A stretch of DNA of 36,353 nt from Psychromonas hadalis ATCC BAA-638 (GTDB taxonomy: Bacteria > Pseudomonadota > Gammaproteobacteria > Enterobacterales > Psychromonadaceae), in contig NZ_ATUO01000018.1 in the NCBI RefSeq assembly GCF_000420245.1, positions 1 to 36,353 of the forward strand, given 5' to 3'. Under the pieces are notes generated by a model. The model was not told where the DNA came from and made no database searches. It was given only the letters and a program-made list of their open reading frames with translations. Numbering within the stretch: position 1 is the stretch's first letter; every line of letters starts with the position of its first letter. A program made the translations under genes and the position numbers. Below, piece by piece: positions 1-8,297 of this stretch.

Positions 1-116
1 TTTCTAAAAGAAGAAAAGAAAATAAACTGTTTTTGCGTCGGCATGTATATTTGTAAACTTTTAGATGTAGGCAACTTAACTGGATTTCTCCGTTTTTTAG
101 AGGAGGCGATAGAGTT

Positions 117-278
117 ATACCAATTACAGTAAATAGCTAATCTATTTTACTGGTTAAAATAACTCACTTCTGCGTTGTAAGTTTTGCAAAGGGAACAACC
201 ATTTACGTCAACTTACGCCTTAAATTTAGCTATTTTTCCTGCGCAAAATTTAGATCACATACTTAATGTAATTGGTAT
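117..278. repeat. MITE-like palindromic element, family A copy 1
   Basis: The ends are inverted: ATACCAATTACAGTAA on the left, and the reverse complement of TTAATGTAATTGGTAT on the right. Internal blocks shared with the copies at 650-879 and 15003-15163 include AAAGGGAACAA and TTTTTCCTGCGCAA. There is no coding potential. The size (about 162 bp), terminal inverted repeats and dispersed copies fit a non-autonomous miniature element. Confidence 0.8.
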
Positions 279-378
279 TATTACGCACCCGGTGCGACTT
301 TTTCTTCATCATATCCATTTCATAAAATATCTCTGTATCGACCTTGCTCGACGTGATTAAAAAATATAACGGTTATTC

Positions 379-495
379 AATACCTTCGCCAATTTTGATT
401 TAAGTTTAAAATGGAATTCCATACCAGTACAAATCAACCACTTACAAGTAAAAAGTTCGTCAAAATGGGTTAGTTTCCATTTTGGCGAAGGTATT
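379..495. repeat. Palindromic element with AATACCTTCGCCAA ends
   Basis: AATACCTTCGCCAA at 379-392 is the exact reverse complement of TTGGCGAAGGTATT at 482-495, giving a 117-bp unit with 14-bp perfect terminal inverted repeats. Internal AAAATGG/CCATTTT segments extend the symmetry. Only one copy is seen in this window, so mobility is inferred from structure alone. Confidence 0.6.
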
Positions 496-649
496 GTTAT
501 TATTCTTCAGTTTCAACGTCAACTTGAACTGTTGCTATCTGCTGTAAAACATCGTATTCCATTGCACTTTGTTTGCAATATTAGCGGGGTTGCTTTCAGG
601 TAATCTTATATATGGCATGACTTAAATACATAAAACAATTATCACCTAT

Positions 650-879
650 AATACAAATAAGAAATAAATGGCAGATCAATCTTGCTGGTTAAAATAAATT
701 TTTCATTGTGGCAAGTTTCGTAAAGGGAACAACCATAAAAGAATTAAAGTCTTTATTTTAATTCTACCGAAAGGGGAGAATTAACGACGTTAATCTCTCG
801 AAAGGCGTCAACTTGCATCTTGAACTACTCTATTTTTCCTGCGCAATATAAGATCTCATACTTACATCCAATTGTTATA
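650..879. repeat. Family A element, copy 2, with an internal insertion
   Basis: It shares GCAAGTTTCGTAAAGGGAAC and TTTTTCCTGCGCAATAT with the other family A copies, and its ends are degraded versions of the same inverted repeats. A block of roughly 75 bp at about 736-812 interrupts the usual AAAGGGAACAA-to-GTCAACTT spacing. That block ends in TTAATCTCTCGAAAGG, which recurs in the large element at 35771-36168. Confidence 0.7.
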
Positions 880-880
880 A

Positions 881-1345
881 CTACCTTTCTACCATAAAAT
901 CAAACATTAACAGTTTGCTTTTATCGCCCACTGAAATCGCTATCTGTAATTCCCAAGCCATCTTAGGCGTTGTACAAGCACCCACTAAGCTTTTTGCACT
1001 AAAGTGCTGTTCTGATGTTTTTTTGAATGTGACTGGAATCCTGCCCATAAACATGGTTTTCCCCACAATTTTAGCATTTTCAATCTGAATATTTTTTATC
1101 GGTGAACTCAGTTCAAAATTTATCCACTCTTCTGCTTTAATGGGGTGATTTTTAATAGTTAGGAAAAAAGCCCCCTGATCGGTCATAAATTCACACGCTT
1201 CTACGTAATCACAGCGTACTAAACTTACTTTCCCCTTTTCATGGAAAGCCTCTTGTGGGGGGGTATCGAAGGTTCTCCAAAAAAAAAGTGCCATTAAAAC
1301 TAACAACATGAGCAATAATTGAACAACTCGACTTTTTGTTAACAT
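881..1345 (-). CDS. Small membrane-anchored protein of unknown function, divergent from ccoN
   Basis: I do not recognise the family. The 154-residue product starts with a positively charged tip and one hydrophobic segment (about residues 7-24). The rest is hydrophilic and predicted to be outside the membrane. Cysteines lie at 45, 51 and 124, the last in a GACTTPKM stretch. The start at 1345 has a good ribosome binding site (AAGGA, about 7 bases upstream). The gene is divergent from ccoN and shares its control region, so a role in oxidase assembly or redox sensing is possible, but that is inference from position only. The Cys/Met residues could bind copper, though nothing here proves it. Confidence 0.7.
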   Translation of the reverse strand: MLTKSRVVQLLLMLLVLMALFFWRTFDTPPQEAFHEKGKVSLVRCDYVEACEFMTDQGAFFLTIKNHPIKAEEWINFELSSPIKNIQIENAKIVGKTMFMGRIPVTFKKTSEQHFSAKSLVGACTTPKMAWELQIAISVGDKSKLLMFDFMVER

Positions 1346-1506
1346 TTCAATTCCTTGTAAAAATAGTGGTTACCGCGCATTTATTAACATAAAAGAGTAT
1401 TTTGTTAACAAATTATCAATGCAAATCTATTCATCTTTTCTATTATCGCGTACACTTCCGCACAAATGAAGCTGTGTTTAAAATAGTTTTATTTAATTAC
1501 TTATAT

Positions 1507-1524
1507 TACGCCATGTCTGGCGTA
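1507..1524. promoter_or_regulatory. Perfect dyad in the ccoN leader, TACGCCA-N4-TGGCGTA
   Basis: Two 7-base arms, TACGCCA and TGGCGTA, are separated by TGTC, 30 bases before the chosen ccoN start. It could be an operator or an RNA hairpin near the ribosome binding site. No canonical FNR box (TTGAT-N4-ATCAA) was found in 1346-1554. Only a loose TTGTT...ATCAA pair is visible near 1402-1419. Confidence 0.4.
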
Positions 1525-1554
1525 CATTATAAAAACACGCATGGAATCACAACA

Positions 1555-2988
1555 ATGACAACCGCAACGACAATTCAACCTGACTACAACATGAAAGTTG
1601 TCCGTCAGTTTACACTTACCACCATATTTTGGGGTATTATTGGCATGAGTGTCGGGGTGCTTATCGCAGCCCAACTTATTTGGCCAGCGTTAAATTTCGA
1701 CACACCTTGGTTAACTTACAGTCGCTTACGCCCACTACATACAAATGCAGTTATTTTTGCATTTGGCGTATCAGCACTGATGGCCACCTCTTTATATGTG
1801 GTGCAACGTACTTGCCAAACAAAACTGTATGGTGGCCCGCTGGCTTCCTTTGTTTTCTGGGGCTGGCAACTGGTTATCATCTCTGCAGTCATCAGCTTAC
1901 CGCTTGGTTACACAACCTCAAAAGAGTACGCCGAGTTAGAGTGGCCAATTGATATACTGCTTACCATTGTATGGGTACTTTACGCGATTTTATTTTTTGG
2001 TACACTTGCCATTCGTAAAACATCACATATCTATGTAGCAAACTGGTTCTTTGGTGCATTTATCTTAACCGTTGCAGTTTTACACATTGTTAACAGCTTA
2101 GCGATTCCTGTTTCGCTGGGCAGCATGAAATCTTATTCTATCTATGCGGGTGCTGTTGATGCAATGGTACAGTGGTGGTATGGGCACAATGCCGTGGGTT
2201 TCCTATTGACGGCGGGCTTTTTAGGAATGATGTATTACTTCGTGCCTAAACAAGCAAATCGTCCCGTTTACTCTTATCGCTTATCCATTATCCATTTCTG
2301 GTCACTGATTGCCGTTTATATTTGGGCAGGTCCACATCACCTTCATTACACAGCACTGCCTGATTGGGCGCAATCGTTAGGCATGGTAATGTCGCTTATC
2401 CTATTTGCTCCTTCTTGGGGTGGCATGATCAACGGTATCATGACCCTTTCTGGTGCTTGGCATAAACTGCGTACCGATCCTATTCTGCGTTTCTTGGTGG
2501 TTTCACTCTCTTTCTACGGTATGTCTACCTTTGAAGGACCGATGATGGCCATTAAAACCGTTAACGCACTTTCACACTATACTGATTGGACTATTGGTCA
2601 TGTACATTCTGGTGCACTCGGTTGGGTAGCGATGATCACTATTGGTTCAATTTACCATTTAGTACCGCGCCTATTTAACCAACGAGGTATGTACAGTGTT
2701 GCACTGATTAACCTGCATTTCTGGATGGCAACCATCGGTACAGTGTTATATATCGTGGCGATGTGGACCTCTGGTGTTATGCAAGGTCTGATGTGGAGAG
2801 CGGTCAATGCCGATGGCACATTAACCTACACATTTGTTGAATCCTTAGAGAAATCGTATCCATTCTATACCATCCGTTTATTAGGGGGAATAGTGTTCTT
2901 ATCGGGTATGTTTATTATGGCTTACAATACATATAAAACAGTGACAGCGGAAGATGGTTCAATCAACCCTCAAGAGCTTGGGGAGTAA
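1555..2988 (+). CDS. ccoN: Cytochrome c oxidase, cbb3-type, subunit I
   Basis: Catalytic subunit of the high-affinity cbb3 oxidase, reducing O2 to water in the inner membrane and pumping protons. The frame is open from 1402, but the start at 1555 (MTTATT) is preferred. It gives 477 residues, the usual CcoN size, and the extra 51 upstream residues are not CcoN-like. Many membrane segments are visible. Typical CcoN histidine motifs are present: [10 protein letters not shown] (heme b), [10 protein letters not shown], the [13 protein letters not shown] His pair (CuB region), and [15 protein letters not shown] (heme ligands). It is first in the ccoNOQP operon, with ccoO starting three bases after its stop. 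Confidence 0.97.
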   Translation: MTTATTIQPDYNMKVVRQFTLTTIFWGIIGMSVGVLIAAQLIWPALNFDTPWLTYSRLRPLHTNAVIFAFGVSALMATSLYVVQRTCQTKLYGGPLASFVFWGWQLVIISAVISLPLGYTTSKEYAELEWPIDILLTIVWVLYAILFFGTLAIRKTSHIYVANWFFGAFILTVAVLHIVNSLAIPVSLGSMKSYSIYAGAVDAMVQWWYGHNAVGFLLTAGFLGMMYYFVPKQANRPVYSYRLSIIHFWSLIAVYIWAGPHHLHYTALPDWAQSLGMVMSLILFAPSWGGMINGIMTLSGAWHKLRTDPILRFLVVSLSFYGMSTFEGPMMAIKTVNALSHYTDWTIGHVHSGALGWVAMITIGSIYHLVPRLFNQRGMYSVALINLHFWMATIGTVLYIVAMWTSGVMQGLMWRAVNADGTLTYTFVESLEKSYPFYTIRLLGGIVFLSGMFIMAYNTYKTVTAEDGSINPQELGE

Positions 2989-2991
2989 TTT

Positions 2992-3594
2992 ATGAAATAT
3001 GATTTTATTGAAAAAAACGTCGGTTTATTAGCTATTTTTATCATCATTGCAATTAGCTTTGGTGGTTTAGCACAAATAACCCCACTCATGTTCCAAGATG
3101 AGACAACCGTACCGGTCGATACACTCGTCCCTTACACAGCCCTTGAGATGGAAGGTCGAGATATCTACATCAAAGAAGGTTGTCACGTTTGCCACAGTCA
3201 AATGATCCGCCCTTTCCGCGCAGAGACTGAACGTTATGGTCACTACAGTGTGGCGGGTGAAGGTGTTTGGGAACATCCATTTTTATGGGGTTCTAAACGT
3301 ACTGGCCCTGATTTGGCACGTGTTGGTCAACGTTATTCTGATGCTTGGCATGAAGTTCACTTGATTAATGCACGTGATGTGGTGCCACAATCAAATATGC
3401 CCGGTTTCCCGTGGTTAATGGACAATGTGTTAACAGGTGAAGATACGCAACGTAAGCTTGAGATTTTCCGTAATAACTTCGGTGTGCCTTACACAGATGA
3501 AGATATTGCAGGCGCAAAAGCGGCTGTTGAAGGAAAAACAGAGATGCAAGCTCTGATTGCTTACTTACAATCACTAGGTCACGCATTTAGATAA
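2992..3594 (+). CDS. ccoO: Cytochrome c oxidase, cbb3-type, subunit II (mono-heme)
   Basis: Membrane-anchored mono-heme cytochrome c that passes electrons to CcoN. The 200-residue protein has an N-terminal membrane anchor (about residues 10-30) and the heme c site CHVCH (C64, C67, H68), followed by the family-typical [10 protein letters not shown]...[14 protein letters not shown] further on supplies the likely axial Met. The start follows GGGAG and lies three bases after ccoN, so the genes are co-translated. Length and motifs match CcoO throughout. Confidence 0.97.
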   Translation: MKYDFIEKNVGLLAIFIIIAISFGGLAQITPLMFQDETTVPVDTLVPYTALEMEGRDIYIKEGCHVCHSQMIRPFRAETERYGHYSVAGEGVWEHPFLWGSKRTGPDLARVGQRYSDAWHEVHLINARDVVPQSNMPGFPWLMDNVLTGEDTQRKLEIFRNNFGVPYTDEDIAGAKAAVEGKTEMQALIAYLQSLGHAFR

Positions 3595-3662
3595 TAACAC
3601 CCATCAATAACGCCTACGGCAATTAAAGAAGGCGTTATTGAGACTAACTACTGGAGGCTTTA

Positions 3663-3854
3663 ATGGAGTTTCAAACGTTCAATGGACTATACACACTGTT
3701 CCTAATTATTATCTTCGTTGCGTTGATTTTATGGGCATACAGTAAAAAACAAAAAAAATCGTTTGATAATATCGCCAATTCGATTTTTGATGAGCCTCAA
3801 AACTTATCGAAAAATCAGAAGGCAGAGAACAAACAGTCAGGAGTTAAAAAATAA
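3663..3854 (+). CDS. ccoQ: cbb3 oxidase small subunit
   Basis: A 63-residue protein with one membrane helix (about residues 9-26) and a charged C-terminal tail. This is the usual form of CcoQ (FixQ), which stabilises the cbb3 complex. The ribosome binding site is strong (TGGAGG). Its stop codon overlaps the start of ccoP by one base (TAATG), so translation is coupled. Recognition rests on size, topology and position between ccoO and ccoP, because the sequence itself is poorly conserved. Confidence 0.93.
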   Translation: MEFQTFNGLYTLFLIIIFVALILWAYSKKQKKSFDNIANSIFDEPQNLSKNQKAENKQSGVKK

Positions 3855-4816
3855 TGAGCCTATTTTGGACACTATGGATCTCAGTCATTACGTTAATTGT
3901 TGTTATTGGTTGTGGCGTTTTATTACGAATCACCTCCAAAAACTACACGGGAGTGCCTGAAGGTGAACCGATGCCACATTCGTTTGATGGCATCCAAGAA
4001 CTAAATAATCCGCTACCAAAATGGTGGGTAGCGCTCTTCTGGTTTACCATCGTCATTGCCATGATCTACAGTATCGCCTTTCCAACGTATACTGCAAATT
4101 ATAACGGTTTATTAGATTGGACCAGTGCAGAAAAAGGGGTCATGAACCCTGCAGAGTCAGCGGAGCTTGCGAAAACATCACAATCACAGTATCAGCGTGA
4201 AATGAATGCAGCCGAAGAAAAATATGGCGCTGTATTTAAACAACTTGCTTATGATGAGTCTGGTGCTTACAAAGATTTATCGCTGATTGCTAAAGACACG
4301 GAAGCGGTAAAAGTAGGTCAACGCCTGTTTTTACAAAACTGTGCTCAGTGTCACGGCTCAGATGCGCGTGGTAGTACAGGTTTCCCTAACCTTGCAGATA
4401 ATGACTGGTTATACGGCGGTGAAGCAGAAACCATTAAAACCAGTATTATGCATGGTCGTCAAGGTGTGATGCCCGCTTGGAAAGATGTATTAGGCGGAGA
4501 TCAAGGTGTTAGAGAGGTAGCAAGCTACGTACTTAAACTCAGTGGTCGTCGTGTCAATGAAATTGAAGCACAAGCGGGTAAAGAAAAATTTGCAATTTGT
4601 GCTGCTTGTCATGGCGCAGATGGTAAAGGAATGCACGCATTAGGCGCACCGAACTTAACCGATAAAAGATGGTTATACGGTGGCTCACGTAAAGCGGTTG
4701 AAGATACCATTGCTAACGGTCGCAACGGTGTTATGCCAGCTTGGTCTAAAGTATTAGGCGAAGATAAAGTTCACCTAATTAGTGCCTTTGTTTATTCTCT
4801 TTCGATGACAAAATAA
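3854..4816 (+). CDS. ccoP: Cytochrome c oxidase, cbb3-type, subunit III (di-heme)
   Basis: Di-heme cytochrome c subunit, the electron entry point of cbb3 oxidase. The 320 residues contain an N-terminal helix (about 5-25), the family-typical HSFDGIQELNNPLPKWW, a second helix (about 59-78), then two cytochrome c domains. Their heme sites are CAQCH (C163, C166, H167) and CAACH (C249, C252, H253), each followed by a matching VMPAW methionine segment. The start overlaps the ccoQ stop. It is the last gene before the split terminator at 4837-4964, so ccoNOQP probably forms one transcript. Confidence 0.97.
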   Translation: MSLFWTLWISVITLIVVIGCGVLLRITSKNYTGVPEGEPMPHSFDGIQELNNPLPKWWVALFWFTIVIAMIYSIAFPTYTANYNGLLDWTSAEKGVMNPAESAELAKTSQSQYQREMNAAEEKYGAVFKQLAYDESGAYKDLSLIAKDTEAVKVGQRLFLQNCAQCHGSDARGSTGFPNLADNDWLYGGEAETIKTSIMHGRQGVMPAWKDVLGGDQGVREVASYVLKLSGRRVNEIEAQAGKEKFAICAACHGADGKGMHALGAPNLTDKRWLYGGSRKAVEDTIANGRNGVMPAWSKVLGEDKVHLISAFVYSLSMTK

Positions 4817-4836
4817 ACAAAACCATACCGGGACAT

Positions 4837-4964
4837 AAAAAGCCTCATTTAGGAATCGTTACATAATAACTTGCGCTAAATTATTTTCAAAAAGCCTGAA
4901 ATGACTGGTTATTTTGAAAACAAAAGCGCAAGTAATTTTGAAGCCGATCCTTAGAGGCTTTTTT
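4837..4964 (+). terminator. ccoNOQP terminator with a repeat element inserted between its arms
   Basis: AAAAAGCCTC at 4837-4846 pairs with GAGGCTTTTTT at 4954-4964. Together these are the two arms and U-tract of an ordinary Rho-independent terminator. The arms are separated by a complete 101-bp palindromic family B element (4851-4951). The element can fold on itself, so the terminator arms may still meet at the base of a longer cruciform-like stem. Confidence 0.65.
4851..4951. repeat. Palindromic MITE-like element, family B copy 1
   Basis: It starts AGGAATCGTTACATAATAAC and ends GAAGCCGATCCT. The arms carry ACTTGCGCT and AGCGCAAGT, and the centre contains CCTGAAATGACTGG. Two further copies, one inside the other, occur at 27047-27248. 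It has no coding potential. Confidence 0.8.
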
Positions 4965-5027
4965 ATGGCAAAAAACAACTTAAGATGATAAATTCACCTT
5001 CCCACTTACTACCTATTTAGGGTCAGC

Positions 5028-5501
5028 ATGACAGATAATAAAAAAAGTTGGTTTAAACAATTTTGGCCATGGTTTTTAATCGCTTTACCAATGGTTGCCG
5101 TGGTAGGTTCAATCAACCTATTTATTACCGCCGTGGATAATAAACCCGACATGGTGGTTGATGATTATTACGCCAAAGGCAAAGCCATCAACAATGATTT
5201 TGCTTTGCTTAAAGAGGCTAAAAAACAAAATATCAGTGCAAGCATCACACAACACAATAAAGAGTTACTGATTGATCTACAAGGTGTTGCAGATAAAAGC
5301 TCTATCTCATTCTCTTTATACCATGCCACCCTTGCCAAGCGCGATATAACACAAATGCTAACCGCAGATGCCAGTGGACGCTATCATTTTGAAAGTGATC
5401 AGGATTTAACGGGAAAGTGGAAATTACGCATTGAGCCCTTTGATAAAAGTTGGCGTTTACAAAAAACAGTGAACCTACCGACTGCAACTATTAATCTATA
5501 A
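5028..5501 (+). CDS. ccoH: FixH-family cbb3 oxidase assembly protein
   Basis: Inner-membrane protein needed to assemble or stabilise cbb3 oxidase with the copper pump CcoI. The 157 residues have one membrane helix (about 12-35), then the FixH-type motif MVVDDYYAKGKAIN, then a periplasmic beta-rich domain. Its stop overlaps the ccoI start by one base (TAATG), supporting a joint function. The start at 5028 follows AGGGTCAGC. It is separated from ccoP by the split terminator, so ccoHIS may have its own promoter. Confidence 0.92.
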   Translation: MTDNKKSWFKQFWPWFLIALPMVAVVGSINLFITAVDNKPDMVVDDYYAKGKAINNDFALLKEAKKQNISASITQHNKELLIDLQGVADKSSISFSLYHATLAKRDITQMLTADASGRYHFESDQDLTGKWKLRIEPFDKSWRLQKTVNLPTATINL

Positions 5502-7882
5502 TGAACAACAGTCATGACTGCTTCCACTGTGGCGAGCCGAATCCAAGTGGAACAAACTTCACTGTTAATATTAAAGATGAAGACAAACAGATGTGCTGCC
5601 CGGGCTGCCAAGCGGTAGCGCAAACGATTGTTGATAGTGGCTTAACCTCCTATTACGATCACCGCAGTGAAACTGCAGAAAAAGGCAGCACTCTTGTCCC
5701 AGAGCAGTTAAACCAGTTAGCGCATTATGATATCGAGCAGATCCAAGAAGAGTTTGTCAAGCAAGATGCCGATTTCAATGAAATTACCCTCACCGTTGAA
5801 GGCATCACCTGTGCAGCATGTGCATGGCTGATTGAAAAACAATTGCGTCAATTAGTTGGACTGCAATTCATCAACGTAAATACCACCCTGCACCGTGTTG
5901 TTATCCGTTGGCAGAAAGATACACTCAAACTCAGTCGCATTTTAACTGAAATTCAAAAAGTGGGCTACAAAGCTTACCCTTTTCAAGTTAGTCAACAAGA
6001 GGCTTTGTATACCCAGCAGGCTAAAGCCTATTTACGCCGTTTAGGATTAGCAGGTCTTGTCACCATGCAAGTGATGATGTTTGCTATTGCCCTCTACTCT
6101 GATTTTTTCTCAGGGATGGAGGAGGAATTTATTCACTATTTCCGCTGGGTAAGTTTTATTTTAGCCACGCCCGTTTTACTTTACAGTGCGCAACCCTTTT
6201 ATATCAATGCATGGCGTAATCTCCGTAATAGAACCTTAGGCATGGATATTCCAGTTTCCATCGCACTGCTTGGGGCTTACTGCGCTTCTGCGTATGCAAC
6301 CATAATGGGCACTGGCGAGGTCTATTTTGAAGCTATTTCTATGTTTACCTTTTTGTTATTACTGGGTCGATTATTAGAGTTGCGCGCACGTCGAAAAGCC
6401 TCTGAAACTAGTAGTAACCTATTGCGTTTATTACCTTCAATGGCAACGTTAATCGAACAAGATAAAGCCTCTTTAATCCCCGCAAAAACGCTTAAAGTGG
6501 GGCAAGTTATTCTTGTTAAAGCAGGGGAAACGATTCCTATTGATGGCACGATTTTAACCGGTATCAGTCACATTGAAGAATCGATGTTGACCGGTGAACA
6601 TTTGCCTGTTCATAAAAAGAAAAATAGTCCCGTATTTGCAGGCACAGTAAACATTACTAGCCCTCTGACCATTGAAGTGACAAAATTACCACAAAACAGT
6701 TTAATCTCAGACATTATTCATCTGCAAGATAGCGCACAATTAAACAAACCGCGCATTGAAGTGGTTGCAGATCTGGTTTCGCGTTACTTTGTCGGCGCAC
6801 TGCTTATAACCGCACTGTGTACTTATATCGGCTGGTACTTTATCGACCCTTCCCAAGCCTTTTGGATAACCCTCTCAGTATTAGTGGCTACTTGTCCTTG
6901 CGCCCTTTCATTGGCAACACCCACCGCACTTACCTGTGCCACCGCACAGCTTAATAAACAGGGTATATTAATTAAACAGCACCATGTGTTAGAAACACTC
7001 AATAAAATCAATCATATGGTATTTGATAAAACAGGCACATTAACCCACGGTAATTTTGTTCTGTTAAACACAAGCGTTTATAGTGATTTTTCAAAGCAAA
7101 TGTGTATCGATCTCGCATCACAACTCGAAAAAGTATCAGAGCACCCTATTTCACTCGCTTTTCATCAACAACAAAAAGAGAGTGTGCAATTAACCGATGT
7201 GATTAATCAGCCCGGACAAGGTTTACAAGCCAGTTACCACGGAAAAGCATTAAAACTGGGTCACGCGCAATTTTGTAAAATAGATAAAACGATTAAAAGC
7301 AAAGAGTTAGTTATTTATTTAACATTAGCAGATAAACTTATCGCCACCTTTGAGCTGGGTGATACACTGCGAGAGAGCGCAAAAATCATCATTCAATATT
7401 GCCGAGACAACAACATTAAAACCACCCTATTAACGGGTGATATCTCAGCAAAAAGTGAAGAGGTTGCAGAAATCCTCAAAATAGATAATGTTATCAAAGG
7501 GATAACACCTGAAGGTAAATTACAACAGTTACAAACACTGCAGCAATCACAACACGTGTTAATGGTCGGTGATGGTATTAATGATGCGCCTGTTCTTGCT
7601 GGCGCGCATGTTTCAGTGGCACTTGCCAGTGGCACCGATATCGCTAAAAATAGTGCGGATGTTATCCTGTTGGGAGAAGATCTTAATAAACTCAGTATAT
7701 TGCGTGACACCGCGCAAAAAACCACCCTGATCATCAAAGAGAATTTAGGCTGGGCAATTGGTTATAACTTGATTATTGTTCCATTGGCAATCACAGGTCA
7801 TGTCCCCCCTTACATTGCCGTAATTGGCATGTCATTTAGTTCACTGATTGTGGTCAGTAACTCATTAAGGTTGCTTAAATAA
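5501..7882 (+). CDS. ccoI: P1B-type copper-transporting ATPase for cbb3 assembly
   Basis: Copper-translocating ATPase (CcoI/FixI) that supplies copper for the CuB centre of CcoN. The 793 residues hold, in order: a Cys-rich N-terminal metal domain (CFHCG at 7-11, CCPGC at 32-36), a heavy-metal-associated domain with GITCAAC (C104, C107), TGE (364-366), the ion-channel motif CPC (465-467), the phosphorylation site DKTGT (509-513), SEHP (546-549) and GDGIND (690-695). All catalytic elements are intact. Start and context (after ccoH, before ccoS) match the usual ccoGHIS order, but ccoG is not in the window. Confidence 0.97.
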   Translation: MNNSHDCFHCGEPNPSGTNFTVNIKDEDKQMCCPGCQAVAQTIVDSGLTSYYDHRSETAEKGSTLVPEQLNQLAHYDIEQIQEEFVKQDADFNEITLTVEGITCAACAWLIEKQLRQLVGLQFINVNTTLHRVVIRWQKDTLKLSRILTEIQKVGYKAYPFQVSQQEALYTQQAKAYLRRLGLAGLVTMQVMMFAIALYSDFFSGMEEEFIHYFRWVSFILATPVLLYSAQPFYINAWRNLRNRTLGMDIPVSIALLGAYCASAYATIMGTGEVYFEAISMFTFLLLLGRLLELRARRKASETSSNLLRLLPSMATLIEQDKASLIPAKTLKVGQVILVKAGETIPIDGTILTGISHIEESMLTGEHLPVHKKKNSPVFAGTVNITSPLTIEVTKLPQNSLISDIIHLQDSAQLNKPRIEVVADLVSRYFVGALLITALCTYIGWYFIDPSQAFWITLSVLVATCPCALSLATPTALTCATAQLNKQGILIKQHHVLETLNKINHMVFDKTGTLTHGNFVLLNTSVYSDFSKQMCIDLASQLEKVSEHPISLAFHQQQKESVQLTDVINQPGQGLQASYHGKALKLGHAQFCKIDKTIKSKELVIYLTLADKLIATFELGDTLRESAKIIIQYCRDNNIKTTLLTGDISAKSEEVAEILKIDNVIKGITPEGKLQQLQTLQQSQHVLMVGDGINDAPVLAGAHVSVALASGTDIAKNSADVILLGEDLNKLSILRDTAQKTTLIIKENLGWAIGYNLIIVPLAITGHVPPYIAVIGMSFSSLIVVSNSLRLLK

Positions 7883-7891
7883 CAACGACTC

Positions 7892-7918
7892 AACACCTTC
7901 TAAAGTTTAAGGTGTTTT
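7892..7918 (+). terminator. Stem-loop terminator after ccoI
   Basis: AACACCTT at 7892-7899 pairs with AAGGTGTT at 7909-7916, followed by a short T-rich run. The hairpin is also the end of a family C repeat copy (7892-8008), so the termination signal may be supplied by the repeat. Confidence 0.55.
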
Positions 7919-8008
7919 ATAAAAATAGAACGTAAATGCTCAGGGCTAAACCATTTATGTCTAGTTCAGGGCAAAAAAGCGCAGTTTAGTGGTTTAAATA
8001 AGTCTTTT
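7892..8008 (-). repeat. Intergenic repeat, family C copy 1
   Basis: Read on the minus strand, this matches 10964-11070: TTTAAACCACTAAACTGCGC, then GAACTA..CATAAATGG and TAGCCC, then a terminal hairpin. Its hairpin end also resembles 24765-24838 (ATTTAC.TTCTATTTTTATAA). The copies lie between genes. This one occupies most of the ccoI-ccoS gap. Confidence 0.6.
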
Positions 8009-8099
8009 CAACACCGTTATCGGCAGATAACGGAAGCCTTAACTTGAACATACCTTCAATAGCAACGACCTGAATAGTTACCTTAAATAAAGGATAAAA

Positions 8100-8297
8100 A
8101 TGAGTATTATCTATGTATTAATCCCTATTGCGATGTTGTTTGTTAGCATTGCAGTATGGGTGTTTTTTTGGGCCGTGAAATCTGATCAATATGAAGATTT
8201 AGACAGAGAGGGTATTAATATCCTCTTTGATGAAGATGTCCCAGCTAACAAAGAAAAAAAACAAGAAATTAAAAAAGAAAACACCGATGATAAATGA
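8100..8297 (+). CDS. ccoS: cbb3 oxidase maturation protein CcoS
   Basis: A 65-residue protein with one N-terminal membrane helix (about residues 4-25), then the CcoS-typical FFWAVKSDQYEDLDREGINILFDED and a charged Lys-rich tail. CcoS is required to insert cofactors (heme b and copper) into CcoN. The start follows AAAGGATAAAA. The last 11 bases overlap the next gene (ATGATAAATGA), coupling the two. A repeat separates it from ccoI. Confidence 0.95.
   Translation: MSIIYVLIPIAMLFVSIAVWVFFWAVKSDQYEDLDREGINILFDEDVPANKEKKQEIKKENTDDK

Larger units (their letters stand above)
1..880. other. Gene-free region made largely of palindromic repeats
   Basis: No convincing coding region lies here. The stretch holds two copies of repeat family A (117-278 and 650-879) and one palindromic element with AATACCTTCGCCAA ends (379-495). 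A 20-residue open stretch on the minus strand ends with a stop near 499 and reads like a protein C-terminus (ending DVETEE). It has no upstream continuation, so it is at best a gene remnant. Confidence 0.6.

Noticed and set aside
1402-1419. TTGTT...ATCAA pair as an FNR box for ccoN
   Set aside because: The spacing is 8 instead of 4 and one half is degenerate, so it does not meet the consensus.
1402-1554. An N-terminal extension of CcoN from 1402
   Set aside because: The extra 51 residues do not look like CcoN, and the length from 1555 is the family norm.
1629-1952. A 107-codon plus-strand frame inside ccoN
   Set aside because: It is a frame shadow of ccoN with no family resemblance and no ribosome binding site.
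8227-8286. A longer start for the SafE-like protein at 8227
   Set aside because: It would add a Lys-rich non-membrane leader and a 71-base overlap with ccoS. The start at 8287 fits the membrane topology.
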